DNA of 45,062 bases from Deltaproteobacteria bacterium (GCA_029262315.1 JAJCZP010000035.1:1-45062); one strand, 5' to 3'; counted from the stretch's first letter, positions 32,904 to 40,428 are shown. Notes: generated by a model from the letters alone, not told the origin. A program made the numbers and translations.

Positions 32904-33410
32904 ATGACCGCAGCTGACGCTCTCCTGACGATCGCGGAGATGGCCGTCGGATTCGCCGGATTCTCGGCAGTCGTCGGGGTGTTCACCACGCGTGGCGAGT
33001 TGTCACGGCTCGATCGCTCCCGGTTCGTCTATCTGTTTACGAGCGCCTTCGCGGCAGCGGTACTTGCATTCGTCCCGATTCTCCTGAGTGAGAGTGGATT
33101 CGAGGGGCCCGAACTCTGGGTCGCCTCCAGCGGCACGATGGTAGTCGTCTGGCTCCTTGGGGCCGCTCTCGGGCTCCGAAATCGCGACCCGTCGGTGACG
33201 TCGATTGTGGAAGGGCCGCTCATGTTCATTCCTGGCGTGGGCAATCTCCTGATCCAGATAGGCAACGTATGGGGAGCGTTCTGGCACCCATCGCCTGCCA
33301 TCTACATCGCAGGGAACCTCATCTGGTTGTACGCGACCGGCCTTATCTTCGTGTCGATCGTGCTCGAGCGTCCCGCCGCGCGACCAGCGACTGATGCGGA
33401 CGTCGAATAG
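32904..33410 (+). CDS. Family-2 polytopic membrane protein (intact)
   Basis: 168 aa from ATG 32904. TAADALLTIAEMAVGFAGFS, then AVVGVFTTRGELSRLDRSRF gives the family's first helix and Arg loop; four further hydrophobic segments follow, with VWGAFWHPSPAIYIAGNLIW near the end. A stub with the same 5' end lies at 15642. Confidence 0.72.
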   Translation: MTAADALLTIAEMAVGFAGFSAVVGVFTTRGELSRLDRSRFVYLFTSAFAAAVLAFVPILLSESGFEGPELWVASSGTMVVVWLLGAALGLRNRDPSVTSIVEGPLMFIPGVGNLLIQIGNVWGAFWHPSPAIYIAGNLIWLYATGLIFVSIVLERPAARPATDADVE

Positions 33411-33425
33411 CGCGGTTCAATAGCC

Positions 33426-33818
33426 ATGGGACTTCCGAGACCCGTCGTCCGGATAGCCAACGCGATCACAAACTTCGCAATCATCGTCGGCATTCCCCGA
33501 CCTCCCTACACCCGCAACAACGCGCTCGTCATTGAGACCGTCGGGCGGCGCTCCGGTCGGCGGCATCGCGTTCCGGTAGGATATCTCGACGACGGCGGCA
33601 GGATCATCGTGGTCGTGGAGGACGGGCCTCAGTCGAACTGGGTTCGGAACGCCCTTGCCAGAGACGGGCAACTCCGAATCCATTTCCGAGGCCGCTGGCG
33701 GCCGGCGGATCTCCTTCTGCTCGAGGAGGATCCTGAGTCCTATCTCTCGCGAATGAATCGCATCCACGCCGGCCTCGTTCGCAGCCGAGCGCCGGGTCTG
33801 GTAGGCGGCGTGTCGTGA
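33426..33818 (+). CDS. DUF385/F420-type nitroreductase-like protein, C-terminus coded by spacer
   Basis: 130 aa from ATG 33426. Split-barrel features: NNALVIETVGRRSGRRHRVP, GYLDDGGRIIVVVEDGPQSN, WVRNALARDGQLRIHFRGRW, as in deazaflavin-dependent nitroreductases. The last ~12 residues (SRAPGLVGGVS) are read from the attC-like 3' half, so the native C-terminus has probably been replaced. Its stop overlaps the next start (GTGA). Confidence 0.75.
   Translation: MGLPRPVVRIANAITNFAIIVGIPRPPYTRNNALVIETVGRRSGRRHRVPVGYLDDGGRIIVVVEDGPQSNWVRNALARDGQLRIHFRGRWRPADLLLLEEDPESYLSRMNRIHAGLVRSRAPGLVGGVS
33775..33809 (+). repeat. attC-like 3' half inside a coding region
   Basis: TCGTTCGCAGCCGAGCGCC then GGGTCTGGTAGGCGGC; it lies within the end of the DUF385-like gene and 5 bp before a family-1 start. 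Confidence 0.55.
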
Positions 33819-34318
33819 CCATCCAGGATCTAGGAAGCATCGGGGAGGTAATCGGTGCTTTGGCGACCGTTGCGACGCTTGCCTACCTCGCCATCCAGAT
33901 CCGAGCCAACACACGGGCGACGTTAGCTGAGGCACGCAGAACGACGCTGCATCATCGGACATCAGGACTCTCGGAGATCATCGCGAACGAGAGCGTCGCG
34001 CGCATCTTCGAGAAGGGACTGGCCGATCGGAAATCGCTCTCCTCCACCGAGCGGATTCGATTCGATACCCTCTTGTCTAGACTCGTCGCCGATTGTGACC
34101 TGCTGGTTCGCGAGCAACACGAAGGCTTCGCCGAGACCGACATGGTCGATCCCAGCTTTGTGGCCACCACACGGCTGCTGCGTAGTCCCGGCGGGAGGCA
34201 ATTCTGGGGGCAATTGCGCGGCAGTTTTACACCCGCCTTCCAGAAGCGGGTCGACGCCGTTCTCGATGCGGACAAACGAAGGTCGCTGGAACCGTTGAAG
34301 GGACGGGATGATCGGTGA
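33815..34318 (+). CDS. Family-1 membrane-anchored protein (intact)
   Basis: 167 aa from GTG 33815, coupled by GTGA to the preceding gene. TIQDLGSIGEVIGALAT, membrane helix, QIRANTRATLAEARRT, SVARIFEKGLADRKSLSSTE, LLSRLVADCDLLVREQHEG, and SPGGRQFWGQLRG..PAFQKRVDAVL. The stop lies in the second spacer type (GGGATGATCGGTGACG). Confidence 0.75.
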   Translation: MTIQDLGSIGEVIGALATVATLAYLAIQIRANTRATLAEARRTTLHHRTSGLSEIIANESVARIFEKGLADRKSLSSTERIRFDTLLSRLVADCDLLVREQHEGFAETDMVDPSFVATTRLLRSPGGRQFWGQLRGSFTPAFQKRVDAVLDADKRRSLEPLKGRDDR

Positions 34319-34380
34319 CGCATCGTGTAACGTTTGACGACATCGGGTCGCGCGGCAGCTGAGTAGGCGATCCGTTCGAC
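34295..34380 (+). repeat. Second-type cassette spacer
   Basis: It starts TTGAAGGGACGGGATGATCG then GTGACG and ends GGCGATCCGTTCGAC. The left block recurs at 38118, 38665 and 40914 with few changes, and GTGTAACG.T.GACG is shared with the spacer at 38118. Confidence 0.5.
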
Positions 34381-34397
34381 AGTTCACACAACGCGCA

Positions 34398-35108
34398 ATG
34401 CAAATCTCATCGACTCCGATCCTTGTAGCTGCTGAGCTAGGCTTTCTTTTCATGTTGGCATGGCGCTGCGCCCGAAAGACGCCGCGGCATGTGAACATCG
34501 TGCCTATCTACGCCTACTTACTATGGTTAACAGCATTCGGAGCACTGACCAGCGTTCTCGGCGCTCGCGGCGTTTATGTCTCCGAGCAGATCCTCAAGAC
34601 GTTTCCCGGCTTTTGGCTCCTGTCGGTTACGATCATCGCGGCGGTCTTGCCAGTGGTTATGTTTCCCAGCGTTCGGGTTGGCCTCCGTCAGATCGTCGAC
34701 GTTACGCCTTGGCATTGGTTCGCCTATTTCCACGGTCTTCGGATCGCAGCACTCGGGACCGCCTACAAAACGATGATCGGGGAGTTTCCAGCTTACTTCG
34801 AGTACTTTGTCGGCATCCCGGATCTCTTTTTTGGAATCTCAGCTTTTTGGATTGCTCGAAGAGCAAAACGGTCCGAGCTCACCGAACGGAGCTTCTTACT
34901 TTGGAATCTGCTCGGCGTTCTTGTGATAGTGCCTTTGGCGCCCATACTCCTACAGCTCGGTCTTCCGGGCCCTCTTCAAGTATTTACGAGCGTGCCCGAT
35001 ACTCGAGCAACGCTCACCTACCCGATGTCTATCGCACCCGTATTCGGTGTACCGATCTTCGTCCTTGTAAACCTTTGGGTAGCCTGGCGCCTGGCGGAGC
35101 GCCGCTGA
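34398..35108 (+). CDS. Polytopic membrane protein, hypothetical
   Basis: 236 aa from ATG 34398 with about seven hydrophobic segments (PILVAAELGFLFMLAW, IYAYLLWLTAFGALTSVLG, LLSVTIIAAVLPVVMF, YFEYFVGIPDLFFGISAFWI, LLGVLVIVPLAPILLQL, SIAPVFGVPIFVLVNLWVAW). No family recognised. A single-gene unit between two different spacer types. Confidence 0.7.
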   Translation: MQISSTPILVAAELGFLFMLAWRCARKTPRHVNIVPIYAYLLWLTAFGALTSVLGARGVYVSEQILKTFPGFWLLSVTIIAAVLPVVMFPSVRVGLRQIVDVTPWHWFAYFHGLRIAALGTAYKTMIGEFPAYFEYFVGIPDLFFGISAFWIARRAKRSELTERSFLLWNLLGVLVIVPLAPILLQLGLPGPLQVFTSVPDTRATLTYPMSIAPVFGVPIFVLVNLWVAWRLAERR

Positions 35109-35142
35109 TAGTCGGCGCTCGCGTACTGGCCTTTCGCAGCGA

Positions 35143-35180
35143 CGAACGCTCGCAGCCGAGCGCCAGGTCTGGTAGGCCGC
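35143..35180 (+). repeat. attC-like 3' half
   Basis: GAACGCTCGCAGCCGAGCGCC (split after 20: GAACGCTCGCAGCCGAGCGC/C) then AGGTCTGGTAGGCCGC, 5 bp before a family-1-variant gene. Confidence 0.6.
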
Positions 35181-35185
35181 GTGAG

Positions 35186-35692
35186 GTGATAGTGAACTGG
35201 GAAGCGGTCGGAGCTGTCGGTGAAATCCTCGGTGCGCTCGCGGTTGTTCTTACGCTCGGCTATCTGGCGAGGCAGGTGCATTTCGCGCGCGAGGCCGCAG
35301 GTGATGCGAATCGCCTAAACCGCGCGAACGGCGTGACGGAAATGGTGCTCGCGACTGCGACCAACACCGAGCTTCTCAGCGGCATCTCCAAGAGCCACGG
35401 ACTTGCGCCCTTCCACGAGGCGTACGCCGCGCAGTTTGGAACAACCCCCGATGAAGCCGCTCGCTCCGATTGGTTTCACGTCTACTACTTTTGGCTTCAC
35501 TGGGGCAATTTCGCGTCCGTTACTAGTTCGAAAGACATGGTCGAGCTTACAAACCTAGTGTCGACCTTTTACCAGATTCCAGCGGTGAGATACTCGTGGG
35601 AGCACAGCCCCTATGCCAAGCCGATCCTTGACCCAGAATTCGTTGAGTTCGTCGAAAGCACTCTATCAATCGCATCCCAGGACTCGGCATGA
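35186..35692 (+). CDS. Family-1 variant, NWEAVGAVGE subgroup (intact)
   Basis: 168 aa from GTG 35186 (GTG 35192 possible). The start is VIVNWEAVGAVGEILGALAV instead of VTIQDLGS, but the layout is the same: one membrane helix (LGALAVVLTLGYLA), RQVHFAREAAGDANR, then a longer soluble domain ending YAKPILDPEFVEFVESTL. The 37.7-kb copy belongs to the same subgroup. Function unknown. Confidence 0.7.
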   Translation: MIVNWEAVGAVGEILGALAVVLTLGYLARQVHFAREAAGDANRLNRANGVTEMVLATATNTELLSGISKSHGLAPFHEAYAAQFGTTPDEAARSDWFHVYYFWLHWGNFASVTSSKDMVELTNLVSTFYQIPAVRYSWEHSPYAKPILDPEFVEFVESTLSIASQDSA

Positions 35693-35854
35693 CGTGCGCG
35701 CATCAGGCCCTTTGCTCTCGGCGAGCCAGTCAGCGGTTGGCGATAGAAACGAGTATCGGCGCGGGGTTGGATCTCGAGCGCTACGGTGCGGCCGATGACG
35801 GTTTGCCAGGTGGAACCGCGGCCTGACAGGATGCTGCTACGCGAGTCTTCGCTG

Positions 35855-35884
35855 TTGTGACACCCCGCCGCCGTGGGTTATACT
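35855..35884 (+). promoter_or_regulatory. Sigma70-type promoter for the MazEF-like pair
   Basis: TTGTGA, an 18-bp gap and TATACT. The -10 ends 6 bp before the ATG at 35891, so transcription would begin at or next to the start codon. That predicts a leaderless message. The spacer 35693-35854 contains no gene. Confidence 0.55.
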
Positions 35885-35890
35885 AATGGT

Positions 35891-36127
35891 ATGAAGACTG
35901 CGGTATCGCTACCTGATGAGGTCTTTCGAGAGGCCGAGCGCCAGGCGCGTCGGACGAAGAAATCCCGCAGTCAGCTGTACGCCGAGGCGCTGAGCGAGTA
36001 TCTCGCGCGCCACGCCCCGGATGAGGTTACCGAGGCAATGAACAACGTCGTCGATCAACTGAACCAACCAACGGACCCCTTCGTGTCGGCGGCTGCACGC
36101 CGCGTCTTGGAGCGCACTGAGTGGTAG
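35891..36127 (+). CDS. Ribbon-helix-helix (MazE/CopG-like) antitoxin
   Basis: 78 aa from ATG 35891. KTAVSLPDEVFREAERQARR, then TKKSRSQLYAEALSEYLARH is a textbook ribbon-helix-helix DNA-binding domain; the acidic C-terminal half (DEVTEAMNNVVDQLN) would wrap the toxin. The end overlaps the toxin start by 7 bp. Confidence 0.88.
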   Translation: MKTAVSLPDEVFREAERQARRTKKSRSQLYAEALSEYLARHAPDEVTEAMNNVVDQLNQPTDPFVSAAARRVLERTEW

Positions 36128-36468
36128 AGATCGCTCAGGGCGAAACCTGGTGGGCAGACCTGCCGGAGCCCACGGGCTCGGGTCCGGGGTTCCGACGGCC
36201 CGTCGTAGTCGTCCAGGGCGACGCGTTGAATCGTAGTAGGATCGCCACAGTCGTCTGCGTACCACTCACGAGCAGCATCGCGTGGGCCGACGCACCCGGA
36301 AACGTGTCCCTGCCTTCGAAACTCACCGGCCTTCCCAAGGACTCCGTCGCGAACGCGTCCCAGATCATTGCATTGGATCGGCAATGTCTATGTGAGCGTG
36401 TCGGGAAGTTGGCCGCCAGAAAGCTTGCGCTCGTGCTGAGCGGCGTTGACATCGTGCTTGGCAAATGA
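36121..36468 (+). CDS. mazF: MazF/PemK-type endoribonuclease toxin
   Basis: 115 aa from GTG 36121. QGETWWADLPEP, GFRRPVVVVQGDALNRSRI and VCVPLTSSIAWADAPGNV carry the MazF fold and the conserved Arg and Thr/Ser residues; NASQIIALDRQCL is the C-terminal signature. The stop is at the left edge of a short attC-like palindrome. Confidence 0.9.
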   Translation: MVEIAQGETWWADLPEPTGSGPGFRRPVVVVQGDALNRSRIATVVCVPLTSSIAWADAPGNVSLPSKLTGLPKDSVANASQIIALDRQCLCERVGKLAARKLALVLSGVDIVLGK

Positions 36469-36502
36469 GCCGCCTAATACGCCGCCGCTCCGCTAGGTGG
36501 CG
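36468..36502 (+). repeat. Minimal attC-like palindrome
   Basis: GCCGCCTAATACGCC and GCTAGGTGGCGT are imperfect complements enclosing a 7-bp centre, in the 37 bp between mazF and the next family-2 gene. Confidence 0.45.
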
Positions 36503-36505
36503 TAA

Positions 36506-36991
36506 GTGGATCCTTTCGAATCATTGTCGTTGTGCGCCGAGGTCGCCATCGCGATCACAGGTTTCTCTGGCGTCGTGCTCGTCTTCGGGGACAACAGCCG
36601 GTCGTCAGCAGCACAAGTCGATCCTGTTCTATTTCGAATAATCTTCACCGGTACGCTCACTCCGCTCGGCTTGGTTGTCATCGCGTTTCTCCTTGACGCG
36701 GCAGAGTTCGAGCATCACGTAGTATGGCGCATCTCCAGTGCCGTGCATGCCGTAGTAGTTAGCCTTCTATCCGCCTTCGGCAGCGGTACCTCAGAACAGC
36801 GCCGATTGTTCTCACTCACTCGTGGGGGCCGGGTTGTGACATTCGCTTCCGTGCTCGTGATTGCGCTCTCGCTACTCAACGCGGCTAGCCTGCACCAATT
36901 CTGGCCCTTCTTATTCGCCGTCTGGTACGGAATGGCGCTTGCGTTGTTTGCGTTCGTACAACTCGTCTTCTCGTCCCGCCCTAATCAATGA
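36506..36991 (+). CDS. Family-2 polytopic membrane protein (intact)
   Basis: 161 aa from GTG 36506. DPFESLSLCAEVAIAITGFS, then GVVLVFGDNSRSS; five hydrophobic segments and NAASLHQFWPFLFAVWYGMA near the end, parallel to NAISIASFWPLATGLAYHTA of the 14.7-kb copy. Function unknown. Confidence 0.72.
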   Translation: MDPFESLSLCAEVAIAITGFSGVVLVFGDNSRSSAAQVDPVLFRIIFTGTLTPLGLVVIAFLLDAAEFEHHVVWRISSAVHAVVVSLLSAFGSGTSEQRRLFSLTRGGRVVTFASVLVIALSLLNAASLHQFWPFLFAVWYGMALALFAFVQLVFSSRPNQ

Positions 36992-37068
36992 CTCGCGAGA
37001 CCGTGCGTCTGACCGGTCGTCTCACGCGGCACCGGGCGCAACCTTTCCGTACCCCCGGCAACACGTTC

Positions 37069-37362
37069 TCAGCCTGCGAGCGCCAGATTTTCGTGCAACA
37101 CCCTGGGATGGCGGGCCGCGATTCTGAGAAGCGCCAGCGCCGGGCCCTCGGGCATGCGTCGGCCCTGTTCCCAATTGCGCAGGGTGTGGACGCTGATCCC
37201 GAGCGCCACCGCGAACATCTGCTGCGACAGTCCGGTAAACCGGCGGAGAGCAGCCACGTCCTGCCCGCTCTTCAACTTCCCGCGTGCGAGGCGGTCCCGA
37301 AGCCGTCGCGGGATTGCGCGGGCGAAGTCGGCATCGGTGAGTTCGGGAATGTCGCCAGTCAT
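37069..37362 (-). CDS. HTH antitoxin, second copy, toxin partner truncated
   Basis: 97 aa from ATG 37362 (ATGA overlap with the toxin remnant). It is nearly identical to the 13.3-kb antitoxin from IPRRLRDRL through FTGLSQQMFAVALGISVHTL, and to the end. With its toxin gene lacking a 5' end it may be an orphan antitoxin able to neutralise the intact BrnT elsewhere; that is inference. Confidence 0.82.
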   Translation of the reverse strand: MTGDIPELTDADFARAIPRRLRDRLARGKLKSGQDVAALRRFTGLSQQMFAVALGISVHTLRNWEQGRRMPEGPALALLRIAARHPRVLHENLALAG

Positions 37363-37559
37363 CGTCTTGCCCCGCCGACGTACATGCGAAAGAGCGCGCG
37401 CTCGCGTCGCGTCGCCATGCGAGCACTGACGATTCGAGCTACGTCGTCTGTCTCCTCGGTGTAGACCACGACGACAACCCCTCGCGCGACCGGACCGACG
37501 GCGACGAACCTATCTTCATCCTGACTGTGCTCGGCGTCGTAGATCCCGAGGTAGTCACC
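37359..37559 (-). pseudogene. BrnT toxin, 5'-truncated
   Basis: The last ~66 codons (DYLGIYDAEHSQDEDRFVAV, ARIVSARMATRRERALF) match the intact BrnT at 13548. The first ~30 residues are missing: similarity ends at 37559, within 3 bp of the left edge of the 145-bp repeat at 37562, so the gene was cut by that repeat. The frame stays open to 37880 through unrelated sequence. Confidence 0.8.
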
Positions 37560-37561
37560 GC

Positions 37562-37706
37562 GCTGATCGGCTCTCGGGCGATGATGGGTGGAGGAAGTTG
37601 CCTTCGTGCCCGCTTGGATCGGTCCTCCCAATCTCCGCCGTCGGGTTGCCCGTAGGCGTCTCTTTCGGCCAACGTTCGCAGGTGAAAGCCAGGTCTGGTA
37701 GGCCGC
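37562..37706 (+). repeat. 145-bp repeat, copy 1, ending in attC-like 3' half
   Basis: It begins GCTGATCGGCTCTCGGGCGA then TGAT, continues GTGGAGGAAGT and CAATCTCCGCCGTCGGGTTG, and ends GCCAGGTCTGGTAGGCCGC. Copy 2 is at 40262-40408; the right-hand ~90 bp also match 32256-32347. Confidence 0.7.
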
Positions 37707-37710
37707 GAGG

Positions 37711-38079
37711 GTGATCGTGAACTGGGATGCGGTTGGTGCCGTCGGCGAAATCATTGGCGCACTCGGCGTGATCGTCACGCTCGGATACCTAGCGCGGCAG
37801 GTCAGCGAGAACTCGCGGCAAATGAAGACCGCCTCGGTCATTTCGATTAACCAACTCGCAAACGAAGCCTTTGATCCCATCTACAACAATGATCGAAACA
37901 TCCGCATCTGGACTCAAGGCCAAGCCTCGCCACCAGAATTGAGTGCCGAAGACGAGGCTGTCTTCAGCCTCTTGATGTCCAGACTCGTCAACGTATTCCT
38001 AAAACTCCTGGCGATGTCGTATGGCTCGACGAGATGGGCGGTTCCGATCTCCTCACCGAAGAGGCCAGAAAGATCCTAG
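37711..38079 (+). pseudogene. Family-1 variant, truncated or chimeric
   Basis: GTG 37711 opens VNWDAVGAVGEIIGALGVIV, then the LGYLARQVSENSRQ region, close to the 35.2-kb variant. After LVNVFLKLL the frame ends at 38079 without the family C-terminus. Another frame from ~38010 reads DVVWLDEMGGSDLLTEEARK, then ILDTSDVRQRG to TGA 38140-38142, so a frameshift or fusion is likely. Confidence 0.55.
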
Positions 38080-38117
38080 ACACCAGCGATGTGCGCCAAC
38101 GTGGGATCACACACACC

Positions 38118-38212
38118 GTGAACGGACAGGATGATCGATGACGGCAGTCCAACCAGCAGCGTGTAACGCTCGACGGCGGGGAAACCCGAGACCGTCCATT
38201 TCTTGTTAGGCG
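38118..38212 (+). repeat. Second-type cassette spacer with canonical GTTAGGC
   Basis: GTGAACGGACAGGATGATCG on the left and TTTCTTGTTAGGCGG on the right. GTTAGGC (38205-38211) is a perfect GTTRRRY box 14 bp before the next start codon. It shows that the second spacer type also ends in an attC-like crossover box. Confidence 0.6.
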
Positions 38213-38225
38213 GGCGAAAGGGGCC

Positions 38226-38657
38226 ATGGACCGAGCCGAGATCCTGCTACCTGTACTAGCGCTAGCGAGCCTCACGCTCTTGGTCCTGTTCGCGCTCGGC
38301 GTTCTCAGGGTCAGCGGCATTGCCAGCGGCAGGTTCGCGCAGTCCTACTACAAGCTGTTTCGTGAGAGCGACGATCAGGAGCCGGACATCGTCCGGGCGA
38401 TCTCGCGGAACTACCACAACCTCCTCGAACTTCCCGTCCTCTTCTATGCAGGCTGCCTTCTGGCCTACGCGGCAGATCTCGTTTCGCAGCCGCTAGTCAC
38501 CCTCGCGTGGGTGTTCGTCGCCCTCAGGCTGGTCCACACCATGATTCACGTGACGTGCAACCGCCTCGGGTATCGCATGACCGCCTTTGTGACTAGTTTC
38601 TTCGTTCTGCTCGGCTTCTGGGTTGTCCTTGGCCGGGCATTGTTGGTTCAAGGCTGA
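38226..38657 (+). CDS. MAPEG-family membrane protein
   Basis: 143 aa from ATG 38226, four membrane helices. RNYHNLLELPVLFYAGCLLA and RLVHTMIHVTCNRLGYRMTA match the membrane-associated eicosanoid/glutathione metabolism family, including the N..E..P and R..H....N..R landmarks. Bacterial members are mostly uncharacterised; glutathione-dependent chemistry is possible. Confidence 0.85.
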   Translation: MDRAEILLPVLALASLTLLVLFALGVLRVSGIASGRFAQSYYKLFRESDDQEPDIVRAISRNYHNLLELPVLFYAGCLLAYAADLVSQPLVTLAWVFVALRLVHTMIHVTCNRLGYRMTAFVTSFFVLLGFWVVLGRALLVQG

Positions 38658-38664
38658 GCCAGGC

Positions 38665-38765
38665 GTTGAACGGACGGGATGATCGGTGACGAAAGTCCGG
38701 GAACATCGCGTGTCCGAGGGGGCGGGACCGCTGGGACGGCCCGATTCTTGGCAAGGGGCGGGAGA
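38665..38765 (+). repeat. Second-type cassette spacer
   Basis: GTTGAACGGACGGGATGATC then GGTGACGAAAGTCCGGGAAC; the same two blocks recur at 40914 (GGACGGGATGATCGTTGACG, then GAAGTTCGGCAAC). It ends in a GC-rich stretch without a clear GTTRRRY box. Confidence 0.5.
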
Positions 38766-38771
38766 AGCGAA

Positions 38772-39335
38772 GTGACACTTTTCGAGTACGTTGCCGTCGC
38801 TGCCTCACTCGTCTGCTCGTTTTCTGCGGCACGTCTGTTGGGTGGCGTCACGGCTACACTTCGGCCAGAGCGAAGGTACTGGGTCCACGCCACGTGGGTC
38901 TTCAGTGTCGTCTTCGGAATCAGCCTCGCGTGGTGGCTTTTCTGGTCGTACCGAGAAGTGGAATGGGACTATCTGCGCTTCCTGCTCGCGTTGTCTCCAC
39001 TCGCGATTCTCTACGTACTCACCTCTCTGCTCATCCCAACGGATGTTGACGCTGTCTGTTCCTGGCGAGATCACTACGCTGGGATTCGAGTTCGTTTCTT
39101 CGCGCTCAACCTTGCCTATTTGGCAACAAACACTCTGAACACCGCGGTGTTGCTCGGCCAGCCCGTGTTCTACCAGCAGAGCATTCTAACGGGGGCAATG
39201 GGCGCGGTGTTCGTTGCAGGCATGATCTCGGATCGCCCCAAGCTGCATGCTGCAATCGTGCTAGTCCAGGTGGGGGCTATCCTGCTCGGAGCGAGCTTTG
39301 CGCTGCGCCCAGGCTCGTTCGGCGCTGCCCCATAA
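38772..39335 (+). CDS. Family-3 polytopic membrane protein, hypothetical
   Basis: 187 aa from GTG 38772. Six or so hydrophobic segments; TLFEYVAVAASLVCSFSAAR at the start, then YWVHATWVFSVVFGISLAWW and WDYLRFLLALSPLAILYVL. The opening resembles the remnant at 29706. No named family recognised with confidence. Confidence 0.68.
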   Translation: MTLFEYVAVAASLVCSFSAARLLGGVTATLRPERRYWVHATWVFSVVFGISLAWWLFWSYREVEWDYLRFLLALSPLAILYVLTSLLIPTDVDAVCSWRDHYAGIRVRFFALNLAYLATNTLNTAVLLGQPVFYQQSILTGAMGAVFVAGMISDRPKLHAAIVLVQVGAILLGASFALRPGSFGAAP

Positions 39336-39440
39336 GGCTCAACCAGATGGGATGACAGCGTCCTCCCTCAACGGCCGCTCGGCAGCCCGGCAAGGGCACG
39401 CGCGACACACCGGCCCTACCGAGGACCCCCTAAATGCAAA

Positions 39441-39490
39441 GCCACCCAAGGGAATCGAACCCTCGACCCTCCCGACAACGAATACGGTTA
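39441..39490 (-). other. tRNA 3'-half-like sequence, copy A
   Basis: Read on the minus strand: TTCGTTGTCGGGAGGGTCGA (anticodon-arm-like), GGGTTCGATTCCC (a perfect T arm) and TTGGGTGGCT (acceptor-like). No matching 5' half precedes it, so it is not a complete tRNA. It is homologous to copy B at 41603, including the ATTTA just beyond the 3' end. Confidence 0.5.
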
Positions 39491-39500
39491 CACCGCCCGG

Positions 39501-40007
39501 TCAGGCCGTGTCGGGTTTCTGCGGCACGAGGAGGACTACGAACGAGAGGACTGCGATGCTCAACAAGAAGAGGAGGGTGAGCGTGTATGAGAACGGAAGC
39601 CAGGACCGAAGCTGAGGTGTCAGTCCCGCCACCTGGAATCCGAGGATGCCCAGCCCAATAGGAGCGACGACGAACGCCAGTTTGGGTGGGGCATAGGCAT
39701 AGCCGCGGATTCTCGATTTGTTGTCGATGTGGTTGCCCCAGACGGCGAATCCGATGTGGTAGACAACCAATGTCGCCGCCGCCACGAGATCGGCGACGTG
39801 TTGCATGGGCGGCAGTTCTGCGAGCACCCGAGGGAGAAAGCTGAAGAACACAACTCCGAGGCTTGCCGCGAGAAGCACCCAGATCATGTTGGATGCGTAG
39901 GTATTCCAAGCCTCTCGTTGCCGCATGGTGAGGGCCACGACCACACCGCTGAAGCCTGTGAAGCCGGTCGCTACCTCGGCAAAGTTTTGGAGCAGGTCTA
40001 CATTCAT
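39501..40007 (-). CDS. Family-2 polytopic membrane protein on the minus strand
   Basis: 168 aa from ATG 40007. NVDLLQNFAEVATGFTGFSG, then VVVALTMRQREAW is the family-2 start; four or five more hydrophobic segments follow. It is the only family-2 member in reverse orientation, and lies between the two tRNA-like fragments. Confidence 0.7.
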   Translation of the reverse strand: MNVDLLQNFAEVATGFTGFSGVVVALTMRQREAWNTYASNMIWVLLAASLGVVFFSFLPRVLAELPPMQHVADLVAAATLVVYHIGFAVWGNHIDNKSRIRGYAYAPPKLAFVVAPIGLGILGFQVAGLTPQLRSWLPFSYTLTLLFLLSIAVLSFVVLLVPQKPDTA

Positions 40008-40132
40008 TGAGTTCGCAAGAGGGCACGATCCCTCGATGCCCCTTTCATTCTGACTTTTCCGATGCGGGGTCTCAAGGGACGGTCCTCCGAAGATGCCTAC
40101 TTCCAAGTGGACAACCTCGAAGCCGGGGAGTG

Positions 40133-40178
40133 CTCGATATAGCGGCGGGCCCCACCTCGATATAGCGGCGGGCCCCAC
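40133..40178 (+). repeat. Tandem pair of 23-bp direct repeats
   Basis: Two exact, head-to-tail copies of a 23-bp unit starting CTCGATATAGCGGCGG and ending GGCCCCAC. The surrounding 40008-40428 region has no gene I can support; it consists of this and the two repeats below. Confidence 0.85.
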
Positions 40179-40206
40179 AAGGTCTTGGGCATGCCGGTAT
40201 AGTCCA

Positions 40207-40256
40207 ACTGGACGCCGATCCGGTGCAGACCGACGCAACCCCCGCGCAAACGCCGT
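40207..40256 (+). repeat. 50-bp direct repeat, copy 1
   Basis: ACTGGACGCCGATCCG, GACCGACGCAACCCCCGCGC, ACGCCGT. It matches 41531-41580 at about 47 of 50 positions. Confidence 0.85.
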
Positions 40257-40261
40257 ACCAG

Positions 40262-40408
40262 GCTGATCGGCTCTCGGGCGATGATCGGTGGAGGAAGTCG
40301 CTTCCGCGCTTCCTTGGGATCGGTCCTGCCAATCTCCGCCGCCAGGTTGCCCGAACCTGCTCTCTTTGGACCTACGCTCGCGGCCGAGCGCCAGGTCTGG
40401 TAGGCGGC
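40262..40408 (+). repeat. 147-bp repeat, copy 2, ending in attC-like 3' half
   Basis: GCTGATCGGCTCTCGGGCGA then TGATCGGTGGAGGAAGTCGC, CAATCTCCGCCGCCAGGTTG, and GCGGCCGAGCGCC then AGGTCTGGTAGGCGGC. Counterpart of 37562-37706. Confidence 0.7.
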
Positions 40409-40428
40409 ATAAAGGGGGGAGGGCCCGC

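Noticed and set aside
34460-35185. Fusion of the family-1 variant at 35186 with upstream frame
   Set aside because: The upstream part is an off-frame reading of the intact membrane-protein gene 34398-35108.
40133-40178. CRISPR array
   Set aside because: Two abutting 23-bp repeats without spacers and no cas genes; a simple tandem duplication.
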